The notes below the pieces were generated by a model, which worked only from the letters and a program-made list of their open reading frames with translations, searched no databases and was not told the DNA's origin. The position numbers and the translations under genes are program-made. A stretch of 48,483 nt of DNA from Smittium culicis (lineage: Eukaryota; Kickxellomycota; Harpellomycetes; Harpellales; Legeriomycetaceae): the NCBI GenBank assembly GCA_001970855.1, contig LSSN01003292.1:1-48483 (forward strand), written 5' to 3'. The first letter of the stretch is position 1, and each line of letters begins with the position of its first letter. This document shows positions 1 to 11,282 of this stretch, piece by piece.

Positions 1-2
1 AG

Positions 3-89
3 TCGCGCCATAGTAACAATGTGGCTTTGTCTAGCGCCAAGCTTCAAAAATTAGAACATATGAAATATCCAATAATATCCTATTTTTGA
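3..89 (+). CDS. possible 3' end of a gene cut by the window edge
   Basis: A frame open from the first bases of the window runs for 28 codons and stops with TGA at 87-89. Its base composition is more coding-like than the AT-rich DNA that follows. The peptide includes the stretch NNVALSSAKLQKLEHMKYP. No family is recognisable and no start or intron can be seen. It may be the last exon of a gene lying mostly outside the window, or chance. Confidence 0.2.
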   Translation, partial: SRHSNNVALSSAKLQKLEHMKYPIISYF

Positions 90-370
90 AGACTTTGGAG
101 CGCATATTAGTTAAAAGCAAAATCTATTGGCCAGTTTATTTACAATTTTAAAAATTGCTTGAGGGTTAATATTGCGGAATAAAATAATCAGTATATGCAA
201 CTTTAAATAATAATGGTTAGGAGAAAACCTTTTCAAAATTATACTTACTTTTAGTACATTGTTACCTTCGACTTTTTGAGTTATATCAAGCATTTTAAAT
301 ACAACAAATTGAAATGAACTAAAACTATCGAACTTTGGAATACAATTTTAAACATCAATTCATCTTTAAA

Positions 371-3300
371 ATGGAGTTTAATTCATCATTAAGATTTCTA
401 ATTTTTATGTTTTTAATTTGGGTTTTAATTTTCAATGACAATTCAAAATCATCAAAATCGAAAGTAACCGATAAATTCAGAAAGGATTACTTTAATAATC
501 TCTCAAATAGAACTTTTAGGAATTCTACAATAACTGTAATAAGTTTTTCACTGCTAATATAGATTAACTTCATTTATCTTTTCTCTTTTCTAATAGACTT
601 TCTTTGTTTGAAATAGAATTGGCCAAAGCTGGCAGTAGATGAGTTTTCTAAAATTTTTAATCCCAATGCTACAATCGACGATAGCATATTTTATCACAAC
701 ATTTCAGGAATAATGACAGGTATTATTTAAAGAATTTTATAATTTATTAAGTAATTCGCATTACTTGCCCTTTTTTTTATAATTAATATTTTAATTTCTT
801 TAACTAGGAAGCTTTTTGGCAAAAACAACAAATGAAACCACTAGATGGTTTAATAATACAATACCTCCGGAATATCATAAAATAGAAAACCACGATAATG
901 GAGATCTTTTATTCTATTTTAAAGATACTAAAACTTCGATTGATAGTGCGAATTTTTTGGAGGTATTATCTTTTTTTTAACCCAGATTCGCCTATTTTAT
1001 TTTTAACAGTAAAAATTTTTAATGTAGGGATTTTTTAAAGTAACAAATAGCCAAAACAACGAAGTTATCAGATTTGAAGGAATTCATTGGAAATTAAATG
1101 GGACTTTCATTCTATACTCTTTCAATGATAAAAACTTCGGTTTACCCCCAAAACTACTCGATATCATGCCGAATAGTATTACTTTTAACGATACAAAAAC
1201 CATAATTATTGATAAGTATAATAATACCTCTAGTAAAATAGTTCTTGAAGAAGGTATCTTTCAGTATTTTTATTTAAATTTAAATTTATTTATTTTAATT
1301 TTATACTGAACTAATATTTTTAATTTAAATAGATGCATATAACGATTGCAATTATTATATTCTTGGTAAAATTAATTCTATAAAAGGGAACATAACAAGA
1401 GAAGATATGGATGTTTTAGAAAATGAACTAGAAAATCCTACAGGAGAAAAGACAATAAATGCTCCTAAAATTAGTGCGCAATTTGTGTTGTTCTCAGACA
1501 ATTGCAATTCCGTTTTAACTACTGTAGACAATAAAAACATCCAGCCTCCCAGTTCCCTTGTTGGACTAAGGGTTGAACTATATGAAAAAAAAATCAAATA
1601 CGTTGCGTTTTTCTTTTCAATAGTAATTCAGCTTACTCTAAATTATAACTTTTTTTTTGTTTCTAAAACCTTCTTAAATTGTATTTATAAATAGATCAGC
1701 TTAGTTCAAATTATTATCTTTGTAAGACAAGTTGATTACTCTCCGACGCCATCTGTAAGTGTCCTTATTAGCTATTATACTTTGAATTGACACTGATATA
1801 AAGCTTTTTCATAAAATAAATATCATAAAAAAATTTTTTTTTTTTTGTGAACATTAGATTTCAGCTAAAATATCTATTTATACCATGGGGCTGTACTCCC
1901 TTCATGATAGTTACATTTGCTTAATCCTTTTTTCTATTGCAGTCACATTAAGTATTAATCTATTAAATCCTATGCTTTTTCTTAAATTATTTACAATGAT
2001 TTTATAGATTTTATACATCGATGTTTTTTTTTAGAACGAGCCTTTATTCCGCTTAGCGTCCCAATTTTTTTCCCTTTTGTATCACTTTCGATATATGGGC
2101 TTAGGTTCTTGACATCTATTAGTGATGCTCAGATAGCAGAGACAAGATCTGACGGAGATAGATCTATGAACAACAATTCTATCTATTTTACATTTTGTAA
2201 GTTTATTACATAGTTTTTTTTTGATACTATATTATATCTATGGATATTTTCAATAGATGCTTGCTTAATTTTTGGAATGTTTATCTTGTATTGGTATACT
2301 GCTTCTCCATCACCGATCCTTCTATATATTATCTACATTTTCCTAATCATAATCTACTCAATCTGGCTACCACAAATTGTACGGAATGCAATTAGAGGAT
2401 CAAGTAAAGGGCTTAAAATGTAAAAATATTATTAATTAATTTTTCTTTATTTTATACTTTTTTATATCAACTAACACTTTTTTAAAAAAACAAAAACAAA
2501 ACCTCGCAGAGAGTTTATTCTTACTACAAGCTTAAATAGACTATTGTATCCTGCATGTAAGAATATAATTATAAATTAAATATTATTGTTAGTATTTTCA
2601 TCTTTCTATATTTAATCTTCCGGAAATATTTTATAATGCTAGATATTTTGATGTGCCCTGAAAACATTTTCTTTATTAAAGAAAATAAATTTATTTACGT
2701 TTTGATCAGTTGGGTGTCACTACAAGTCTTTATCTTGACTATTCAAGAGTTTTTTGGTCCGAGATGCTTCTTACCAAAAAGCGTATTTATTCAATATCAT
2801 AAAATTATTCCTTTAAATACCAATAGTAATAATACTATTTATTTAAACATTCTATAAATTTTTATTTAGCTTTTCCCTGAAACATACAACTACCATCCGT
2901 TTGTTTCTGTCGGTGATGAAGAGTCTGGTTCTAGCGAGCCAAGAATAAGCACTAACTCTTCTATTTATGAAAACAGAAACTTAGGTGGTACAGAAGCTGT
3001 CGAAAACTCGCAATCAATAACTGAAAGTAATGTAACTCAGCCAGATTTACTGGTAAATGTGGTAAATAAAAACTGCGCAATATGTATGATCTACGTTGAC
3101 ACGAAAGTAAAAACAGGTTTGGTTGGTAGGGCTTCTTATATGGTTACCCCATGTCATCATATTTTCCATACTCCGTGTTTAGACCAAGTAAGATGTTTAT
3201 ATAGATTACCCTCTAGACTACCTTAATTTTTTTAACCAATTCTTTAAACTTTAGGCTTTAGCAATATTTTTTATATTTTCAATGAATTTAAACACTTTAA

Positions 3301-3384
3301 TTAAAAAATTCTTGATACTTTTTACAGTGGATGAGGATAAAGCTTGAATGCCCCGTGTGTAGAGCGCCACTGCCCCCTATTTAA
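371..3384 (+). CDS. TUL1: Tul1/Dsc1-type transmembrane RING E3 ubiquitin ligase, 13 exons
   Basis: Golgi/endosome E3 ligase of the Dsc complex, which ubiquitinates membrane proteins and, in fission yeast and moulds, triggers SREBP cleavage. Exons by eye: 371-535, 617-719, 808-962, 1028-1253, 1333-1622, 1695-1754, 1858-1951, 2035-2196, 2257-2419, 2510-2556, 2643-2782, 2870-3187, 3328-3384. They join in one frame of 659 codons plus stop, somewhat shorter than yeast Tul1. An N-terminal signal sequence (LRFLIFMFLIWVLIF) leads into a lumenal domain with YHNISGIMTG and RFEGIHW. A multi-helix membrane region follows (about residues 300-535, containing FFGPRCF). The C-terminus is a RING: C604xxC607, then TPCHHIFHTPC (C630-C638) and C649PVC652, ending LPPI as in the family. 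ATG 371 was preferred because a signal peptide follows directly; a longer frame from TTG 335 lacks an ATG. Twelve introns in 3 kb is much denser than in the neighbours. Confidence 0.93.
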
Positions 3385-4730
3385 ACATTTATAAGTATAA
3401 GCTTAAATATTCATAGACCATAATTATTCCAAGTTTTTTATACTTATATCACAACTAGTTTAGATTCTATTATATTTTTTAATTATAAAAGAGCATTTAT
3501 TAATATTATTACTATAATTTTATAATCTTAGTTCACAACTAAGTAAATAAATTTTTTAGGTAATGAGAATATACTTTAAAATAGTTTAAATTTCAAATTC
3601 AGGAAATATTTTATACTTATTCTGGTACAAGTATTAAGTCTGATACGAAATGTTATAAGAATAGATCTATACTATTAAAAACTATTGATAAACCCCATAT
3701 TTATCCATGCCTTATTATTATTTTTTAATTTTTTATCCTATTTTAAATTATTGATTAAAATTTTATTTTACCAAATTTATAGTTTTAAATGTATGCAAAT
3801 TCAAATAATAAACTATTGATGGGTTTTTTCTCAAAATTATTATAAAATAGTTCATACGTATTTACATCTAAATTAGAAAATATATCAAATCAAAAAATCG
3901 AGTACGCATCAATACGATCTTTATTTCATATAAAACAAACATTTAATATATCAGGTTAATTATTTATAAAAAAATAATTAGCTTAAAATTAATTTTTTTG
4001 TTATAATTATATATTATTCTTTTTTACTTTTGGCCAAAAAAAAACAAAAATAGAATCGTTTTTTGGAGCATTCTCAGCTGTTTTAAATACTTATTAGCCA
4101 AGTAAAATTGATTCTTGTGAAATATCTTTTGATTTTTTTTTCTTTTATTATACTAATTAAATTTAAAATTTTACTAATTTGCTCTTTAATTTGGGGGGAA
4201 GGTGCCGCAATTATAATATCTTAGAATCTTGGTTTTAATAATTTCCAAGCTTTAGTATAATTTAATTTTAAACATCATTTATAGCTACTAATTCAAAGGC
4301 CTCGTGGATAAATAAAAATTGAAGAAATAGGCTAATTCTCAATATTTATAGTAAACTCGAATAGTTTAGTTATGAAAGAGTAATGTTAACTTTGGTAGTA
4401 AGATTGTCAGTCCTTACATAGACGGCTGACTATTTTTTTAGCTATAAAAATTAGGCATCGATATGACAGTTAAACAACTAAAAATACAAATTTGAAAGCT
4501 TATTAGCTATTAATAATTGTGAACTCATAAGAAACCTCCTTGCGCGGTTTAGAAATTTATGAATTTTACAATATTTAATAGCGCTGATCCCCGAATGAGC
4601 TAATCTATTTCAGGGAGGTATCCGTTCTTGGTCTGCCAAAGCTAAACAGCTGACTTAATAAAAAGCAATACCAATTGTGTGATTTATTATACTTTTTTTT
4701 TGAATCAAGTAAAACAGCTAATAGCTTTCT
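3385..4730. other. AT-rich intergenic stretch, no gene seen
   Basis: No open frame with coding composition was found. From about 4400 to 4620 there are weak echoes of the TTAA-bounded repeats listed below, for example an element-end-like sequence near 4578-4625. These are too decayed to give boundaries. Confidence 0.6.
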
Positions 4731-4922
4731 TTAACCCATTCACGGCGTTAAATCGATTTTGATCTACTAAATCTAGTAAATTAAATTCAAAAATAATAAT
4801 TTAACTCCGAGGGTCATATAACTATCGGTATATTTTAATAAATAAGCAAATAATGAACTTGTAAATAATAAGTGAATCAATAAATTGATTTTTTTAATAA
4901 GGGTTGAGCAGGAATGGTTTAA
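4731..4922 (+). repeat. piggyBac-like MITE (family 1), degenerate copy
   Basis: It begins TTAACCCATTCACGGCG and ends GAGCAGGAATGGTTTAA, a worn version of the family ends (TTAACCCTTTCxCG and CGGGAAAGGGTTAA). Length is 192 bp against about 196 bp for intact copies. Its last TTAA is also the first TTAA of the next copy, so the two abut exactly. Confidence 0.7.
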
Positions 4923-5115
4923 CACTATAGGATCAGATGGCTTTTTATGAACAACCAAAATCATCAAACTAAATTACAATATGATAAATCGCTTAAGATT
5001 TATTATATTTTATTGGATAATTTATTCAGACATCCAATAACAAATGATTTTTAATTGGGTTATCCAATTATGATATTTAAATACTTTAAATAGCGTTGAC
5101 CGCAAGAAGGGTTAA
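4919..5115 (+). repeat. piggyBac-like MITE (family 1, subfamily B), degenerate copy
   Basis: This copy aligns along its whole length with the following one at 5112-5310. Shared words are GGCTTTTT...GAAC near the left end, TTATCCAATTATGAT-like sequence internally, and an AGCGTTG end. The left terminus has lost the CCCTTT word; the right terminus reads GACCGCAAGAAGGGTTAA. It shares one TTAA with each neighbour. Confidence 0.6.
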
Positions 5116-5310
5116 CCCTTTCAGGGGCGGTAGGCTTTTTTTGAACCACCAAAACTATCCAATCAATAGATAAAGTGATAAATTAAAATAAGATAATGAT
5201 ATTTTATTAGATATTTATTTCAGCTAATCCAATAGCTAATAAGTTTTATTTGGCATATCCAATTGTGATTTTTAGTAAAGTTTAAGAGCGTTGGCCCCGG
5301 AAAGGGTTAA
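5112..5310 (+). repeat. piggyBac-like MITE (family 1, subfamily B)
   Basis: It starts TTAACCCTTTCAGGGGCGG and ends GGCCCCGGAAAGGGTTAA, giving inverted ends flanked by TTAA. The interior reads GGTAGGCTTTTTTTGAACCACC where subfamily A has GGTAGACTATTTTTGACC. This is the best preserved B copy and the third unit of a head-to-tail series. Confidence 0.75.
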
Positions 5311-5311
5311 A

Positions 5312-5480
5312 CATTTGGGAGATTCTGAATGAAGTGAGCAATTTGATGCAGATAAACGTTATTGGATTGAACATTTTTAAATAGGTAATATTATTGACGG
5401 GATTAGAAAGGCATTTCAATTTTTCTATTTATTTACTTAATTTTGAAATTATTATTTGCAAAATAAAAGAACAAACTATA
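5312..5480 (-). repeat. family 2 short inverted-end element, partial
   Basis: The sequence begins ATTTGGGAGATTCTGAATGA and continues with GTGAGCAATTTGATGCAG, which is the reverse complement of the CTGCAACAAAGTGCTCTCTTC end of the copies near 38-40 kb. The far end (around 5480) is not clear. It lies directly against the right TTAA of the preceding family 1 copy. Confidence 0.55.
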
Positions 5481-5497
5481 TCATTATATATCACTTT

Positions 5498-5693
5498 TTA
5501 ACCCTTTCACCGGCGGTAGATTGTTTTTGATCTTCAAAATATGCCAATAGCTTTCAAATAATATACTTTAAATACGAGTTTCGTTAATATATTGGTTTAT
5601 TGTGATTTTACAGCAATTAATAAATATACTTATAAATCATTAACAAATCAATAAATTGATATTTTCTAAGAGCGTTGAACAGGAAAGGGCTAA
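5498..5693 (+). repeat. piggyBac-like MITE (family 1)
   Basis: It starts TTAACCCTTTCACCGGCGG and ends AGAGCGTTGAACAGGAAAGG followed by GCTAA, so one base of the right TTAA has changed. Length is 196 bp, exactly the family size. The interior carries the AATCAATAAATTGATATTTT block common to most copies. Confidence 0.75.
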
Positions 5694-8090
5694 TCCAAAT
5701 TTACAAACTGTTACACTATACAATGTATAGCGATTCCTTCAAAAAGAATCCCCCATTAATCTCGTGCGAATTAAAAATTATAACTCTTTTTAGATTATTT
5801 CCTAAAAAGGGCTAAATTATACATTAGAAAAATGCGGGAGATTATTTCGAGAAGCGAAACATTTCACATCTAGTTTTTCCTACTTAAAAACATTAATTTT
5901 ATTTTTAGATCTTACTATAAATTATCACTGAACTAATTATGTGAAACAACCAATACCTATACCTAATAAAAATAACCGAATAAAATTTCTATGAAATAAA
6001 TTTCCGCGTCCCCTAAGAATATCCCATGTACATCACTTCTGTGAGTGCAATTTTCTATTGAATTAAAAATTCTTCACTTTTAACTGTGAGTCTATTTTTT
6101 ATTAGTCTTTTTAGATCATTCTTTGGCTAGTTATTCGATGATCTTGACAAGTCTAATTTTGCTCTATTGCCTTAATTCCATTGCTGCTTGTAATTTCAAT
6201 TCTCAAACCTACTTAAAGCAAAGTCTGGTTTCTTCTTTCGGTTGATAGATTGATCATTTTTTGTTATATTTCAAAGCAAATATACCTGTAGGGGGATTTA
6301 TTTGTATTGATATATTAGTTTTTTTATTCATTGCACAATTCTATTTTTTTTTAGCTTATTTTACATTGATGCTTCTAGTATTGCTACCACACCAATAATA
6401 TTCGGCTTTTTATACCATATTACAAGAAACCTTTATTATTTTATAGTTTAGTATTATTGGTCAAAATTCAAAAGCTTTTTTTTTTTTGTAAAGCTCGTCT
6501 TTTGATACTTTTTCAAGTCCTAAATATTATATTCTACGATCTAATAACAATTGACTATGGTTGTAGACTAGAATTGTGATTTCCAATATTAATGAAATAG
6601 AAAAACATTTTGCTTTAGTGAGTCCATAAAAAACGATTTGCTAATCCAATATTTAAAAGCGAATTATTATTGTTATATGAATTATTTATTTTTTATTTAA
6701 TGTATAAATTTGACATCTATGTTATTCTAAGCTACTTTTTGGTCTCAGAGATTTATTATATTTAGCTTGAATATTATTTGTAACAAAAGAACTTTTTCTA
6801 TTGTAATTTTTCTACTTACCAGCTGAACTTTTATTCTCAATTTCTATTAGTAACTATTATCGAATAAATTATCAGATACAGCCAGTGAATTTATTTAATT
6901 TTCACTAACAAATAAAACTTTAAGTAAAAAATTTTCCACTTCAAATAAGAATAATCTAGTTTGCATCATTAAACTTTATTATTTTATTTATACATCAATA
7001 AAAATAGATAGCCATCTAGAATTCGTATGAGCACTTAAAATTCCAAAAATTTTAATTATTTAACCCTTATATCTTTGCTTAAATATTAATATTATGCCCA
7101 GCATCTTTTACTTTTATCGAAGAGATATTTGAATATTATCATTTATTAGATGAAAAAGCCCAATAATATTAATTTATTTGAAATTCTTAGAATTTTCTAG
7201 CTAATTAAAAGAACAGCCAATCATAATTAAAGCGCTAAGAGTCCAAAATCCAGGTTTAAATGTACCTAGGCAAATATTAAAAATAAAAAGGTTATAACCA
7301 GCCAAGTCAAGGTCCTATTCAAGATTAATTCTTATATCGAACGCCCATTTTGCATAAGCGTTCTTTTTAATTAATGTATAAACTAGGAAAGCCCTAGAGC
7401 CCATTTTAATAGTTTAGCTTTTTATTTAGCATAAAAAATTTTTTTTGTTACGTTTTCAGTTTATTACGAATCAATTCTATTTGATAAAAAAAAAGTGGCT
7501 AGTGCAGATATAATACTTTTTTATTTAAAATAAAAGACTTTTATTAATTTATACAAAATTTATAAAGATAGAGTATATTCTAATCTCGTACAGCTTATTT
7601 GTGTTATAAGTATAGAAAGCTAGACATAAAAATTTAATTCAGCTGTTTGGGTATCTGAAATGAAAATTTTTTAAATAGACTTTCCAGGCGCAAACAGTTG
7701 TTTATTTTTTAAAGTCGAGAATAATCCTTTTATGTTCGCAATAATATTTTCTATTCTTTTAGAGTTAAAATGTATGCTTGTTATTACAGCGAGTATTTAT
7801 TTTCAATGTTTATATTATGTAGCCGCCTTCATATTTAAATATACGCATATATTCCAAGTATAGCTTTGTATCTAGCATTTTAATTACAATCATGAAAATA
7901 ATTTCTAGCATTCTTTAAAACTGTGGCAAGAACAAACTTATTTTTTATTATAAAGTTTTATATTATCCTCCTCAGATTTATCTTCGATAACAACTAACGA
8001 TAATCAACATCTCTTATATATACTAATATATACCAAAACAGGAACGTATCTTTTCAGAAATAAATTTTATTCATAGTAGCATAACAAAAA
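5694..8090. other. intergenic stretch, no gene seen
   Basis: Very AT-rich. Possible remnants of family 2 ends occur near 5730-5760 (GAATCCCCCATT) and 5832-5860 (GGGAGATTATTTCGAGAAG). The block at about 6090-6410 is a copy of the relic at 13795-14110. The rest, including 6420-8090 upstream of the cyclin gene, shows nothing I can name. Confidence 0.55.
6090..6410 (+). repeat. dispersed repeat, copy 1 (matches 13795-14110)
   Basis: Collinear similarity with 13795-14110 runs for about 300 bp. Shared words are TTTTTTATTA, a CTTAATTCCAT / GCTTGTAA pair, TACTT..AAGCAA, TTG.TTGATAGATTGAT-like sequence, a GGAATTTATT-like word, and ACACCAATAA near the end. This copy is more AT-rich and looks older. 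It carries stops in every frame and has no visible terminal repeats, so its class is unknown. Confidence 0.5.
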
Positions 8091-9181
8091 ATGACTTGGG
8101 ATCTAAGCAATCAAACTATGAGTCTCCTAAAGAGCAACATTACATCTGAGGTTATAGATACTATAGCTAGATTCACTAAAAGTGTAATACAATGCAAATC
8201 AGATTCTATCGAAGCCAAATCTAATAAAAATATCGAATTAGGAAATACGAAAAGTAATTTACTAAGAGAGGATAATAATAAATCCAGTATGGGGTTCCAA
8301 AAAGAAGATAACTCATCAATATCTAAACTAATAAGCTTAAACAAGTTCATATCTAACCTAGTTCTAAGGTCAAAAGTCCAGATAGGGACACTCATTTGTA
8401 CTATTATATATCTAGAAAGGTTAAAAAATAAACTACCATCAGGAGCAAAGGGTATTGAATGCACATATCATCGAATTTTCTTGGCCTCTCTCATAATAGC
8501 AGGAAAGTATCTAAATGATGCTTCACCAAAGAACAAGTATTGGGCTAGGTATTCAGATATTTTCTCTATACCGGAAGTTAATCTCATGGAAAAACAGTTT
8601 CTTTTTTTACTGGTAATTTTAGATAATATTATTGAAGTTATAAATATTTATACGTTCATATATTAAATTTAAAATATTTTTGAATTTATTAGGATTTTGA
8701 TTTAAGAATTGAATGCTCAGATATTGATAAAATTTCTCCATATTTTTCTAAAAATTCTAATTTTGATGTTGAAAAAGTTAAGAGCCAATTAGAATCTTCC
8801 AAACAACGTAATGTGCGACATCCAAAGAGTTACGATGATTTTAACAAAAATAGTAACTATGTGATCAAGGAAAAGGGCCAAAATCAGATACCGGCTACAT
8901 CTTCGATATATCAGTTACAACCACCTACAAAATTACACACTAACAAACAGTATGATATTCAAGCCGACATTTCAACTGTATCTAGAGGATCTCTAGACTT
9001 CAAAAATCCACAATATTTGATGAGTCCAATAAATAAACCTGAAAGTCGAATTCCTTTTAACTCTGAGATGTACGGTATGGTAGCTCCAAAGATAACAGCT
9101 CCTCCACCTGTAAGAAGCTTAGATTTTAAAGCTCATAGGCGATCGATATCAGCATATAATTATGATAAGGTTAGATTCTAG
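8091..9181 (+). CDS. Pho80/Pcl-type cyclin, 2 exons
   Basis: Cyclin partner of a Pho85-like kinase, a family with roles in phosphate, nutrient and morphogenesis control. Exons 8091-8612 and 8693-9181 join in phase 0 to give 336 aa; the 80-bp intron runs from GTAATT to TATTAG. The cyclin box spans about residues 85-180: RSKVQIGTLICTIIYLERL (93-111), then HRIFLASLIIAGKYLND (127-143), YWARYSDIFSIP (150-161), and NLMEKQFLFLLDFDLRI, which is only restored by splicing. The fragment N-terminal of the box and the basic, Ser/Pro-rich tail (from about 195, with APKITAPPPVRSLDFKAHRR) are low complexity and probably disordered. Which Pcl subgroup it belongs to cannot be decided by eye. An antisense frame at 8111-8464 is a shadow. 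Confidence 0.85.
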
Positions 9182-9818
9182 ATTTCATAAATTCAAATTT
9201 ATACACCTACCAAAAATTTTATCGCAGATTCTGATATTTACAATTTGTGAAGATTTCTTTATTTACTATTAAATCATAAAAATTAAATTCTATACAATAT
9301 TGCCAAAACAAAACTGTATTAATAGTTTTAAACGGTATGTATTTATTACTGTATTTTACAGTATTTAAGCTTTGCAAGTTTATAAAAACTGCCAATAATA
9401 TTAGCTCTGGTATTAAGCAAAAATATACCGAATCCAACATTAACATATTATTTGCTATAAATTGCTAGATAATTGGATGATAAATCTGCTTTAATCGAAA
9501 AATAAAACTTCAATACATCTTTTTTTTTCAAATTCTCTATCGATTCCAATACCAAAATTTCATTAAATTTATAAAATATATCCTTATGTTAAATATAAAC
9601 GTTATACAATCTCCATTATTATTAAGGGGCTAGCTCTATAAAACGCATAAATATGATAACGGTTTATGAAATAATAATAATCAATCTTATTATTTAAAAT
9701 AAGGAGTGGAATAGAAGAAATTTGAAATTATTATAAATTTGAAATTACAAAGATCCATTTATTTCATTTAACTATTAATAAATTAATAGCAATTATTTTG
9801 AATTTTAATTAGTAGGAT
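9182..9818. promoter_or_regulatory. intergenic spacer between cyclin and orphan gene
   Basis: About 640 bp of AT-rich DNA between two genes on the same strand. It should hold the cyclin 3' end and the promoter of the next gene, but no specific site is recognisable. Confidence 0.35.
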
Positions 9819-11282
9819 ATGAGTACAAATGAAATCTCAACCTGCAACAAATTATCTAGAAAAGAAAGAATCTCCAAACTTCAATCCAATCCAAATATAA
9901 ACATTAAACCCGAAAATCAGAATATCAAACCCTTTAAACTCTTAGGGAAAAAAATATTTAAACATCAATACACGTTGAAAAATTCCAAAAGCTCTCCATT
10001 TGAAAAAGCGACATCATTTCCTGTTATCGATAATTTTGAAATAATTTACATAAATAACAATGAAAAATTGAACCAAAGTAATGATAAGTATAAAAAATTC
10101 AGTGACGGGGGCTATTTAAATAGAGATTTAACAAAATATACTCTTAATAGTGAAAATTATACAAAATTGAAAATGAGCAATTCAAGCAATTCAAATTCTT
10201 CGCTTAGGATAAATCAAAATATAAATAAAAAATTCATCAATAAAGAAACAAAAGATTCTTTGTTAACAAACTCAGAAACTCTAGATTTATTTCCTATTTC
10301 TGGAAATGTTAAAAACGATGATAACGAGGCTAACCAAAACAAATTAAATTCGATTTCAAAGAAACCCTCAAAATTATCAAAAAAAAAATTTACGGATATT
10401 TCAAGTAGAGATAAAAAAATACTCGGCTCTAATTTAATAGAAGAAAATTTTGTAGCAAAAGCCAAAAATCCGGTATCCAAAACAAGTGAAAATGATGTCG
10501 CAATAAGTAGTAGAAGTAGTGATTATGAGTTTTCTTTAATTAAAACATCGAATATTTTTTCAATTAAAAATATTTTTAAATTTATAGATAACAAACCAGA
10601 AACAATATTAAATTTCAAAGAAAAAAACCACTTGGATCACGGGTTAAATGATCCTGTCCTTGAACAGAGAAAAAGATATTTAAAAAAAAACCTCGATTTT
10701 GATGGACTTGGTTTGAAAGCAAATAAAATAGGGCATAGAAATACTATCAGTTACAAAAATACAAAGGCAAAGTATAACGAAAACTTAGCTTTTAATTTAA
10801 ACAGGAGAAATACTACAGGCGGGTATAAAAAAAATTGCGAATTTCAAGTGGATAATCCTAATTATTTTTCAGGCTCAAAATTTTCCAACCATTATTTAGA
10901 AAATAAGAACGATTACAAGGGACTATTCAACCATCCGCATAATAATAAAAGTAATTTTGAATATACACTAGAACTCGATTCGCTATATTTTTCGAGAAAG
11001 AATAAAAAGAGCGTAAAAAAAACCGGCTTATTTAACAATATTGATATATCAAAAAAGAATGACGTTTTTTTAATAAGGGAACCAAATGATTTTAATCCTA
11101 ATAATAATCCTTATTTTTATGAAGATACTTTACCATCAAATAATTCTGATAAGAAAACAAGTGAAGATATTCCGAATTCTTTTGGGAAAAGAGGTCGCAA
11201 GGTTAGTACAGATAAACATCAAAATAAACTCGTTCGTAAGCTTTCGGTATTACTTGGAAAGTTTAAAATTAAAAACAATTGA
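9819..11282 (+). CDS. Asn/Lys/Ser-rich protein of unknown function, single exon
   Basis: An uninterrupted frame of 487 codons from ATG 9819 to TGA 11282, far longer than chance in such AT-rich DNA. The protein is hydrophilic, rich in N, K and S, with no membrane segment or signal peptide, and is probably largely disordered. Basic clusters occur at both ends (KLSRKERISKL near the start; KRGRKVSTDKH and KLVRKLSVLLGKFKIKNN at the end). A middle segment, KRYLKKNLDFDGLGLKANK (about residues 287-305), looks more ordered. I do not recognise a family. The basic, Ser-rich character would suit a regulatory or scaffold protein, but this is a guess. It lies 640 bp downstream of the cyclin on the same strand. 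Confidence 0.7.
   Translation: MSTNEISTCNKLSRKERISKLQSNPNINIKPENQNIKPFKLLGKKIFKHQYTLKNSKSSPFEKATSFPVIDNFEIIYINNNEKLNQSNDKYKKFSDGGYLNRDLTKYTLNSENYTKLKMSNSSNSNSSLRINQNINKKFINKETKDSLLTNSETLDLFPISGNVKNDDNEANQNKLNSISKKPSKLSKKKFTDISSRDKKILGSNLIEENFVAKAKNPVSKTSENDVAISSRSSDYEFSLIKTSNIFSIKNIFKFIDNKPETILNFKEKNHLDHGLNDPVLEQRKRYLKKNLDFDGLGLKANKIGHRNTISYKNTKAKYNENLAFNLNRRNTTGGYKKNCEFQVDNPNYFSGSKFSNHYLENKNDYKGLFNHPHNNKSNFEYTLELDSLYFSRKNKKSVKKTGLFNNIDISKKNDVFLIREPNDFNPNNNPYFYEDTLPSNNSDKKTSEDIPNSFGKRGRKVSTDKHQNKLVRKLSVLLGKFKIKNN

Noticed and set aside
335..370. Upstream extension of the Tul1/Dsc1 frame to 335
   Set aside because: It begins with TTG, not ATG, and the signal peptide starts naturally at ATG 371.
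4731..5693. CRISPR-like regular repeat spacing
   Set aside because: The repeats are 190-200 bp elements with inverted ends in a eukaryotic genome, not short repeats with unique spacers.
8111..8464. 117-codon minus-strand frame
   Set aside because: Antisense shadow of the cyclin exon.
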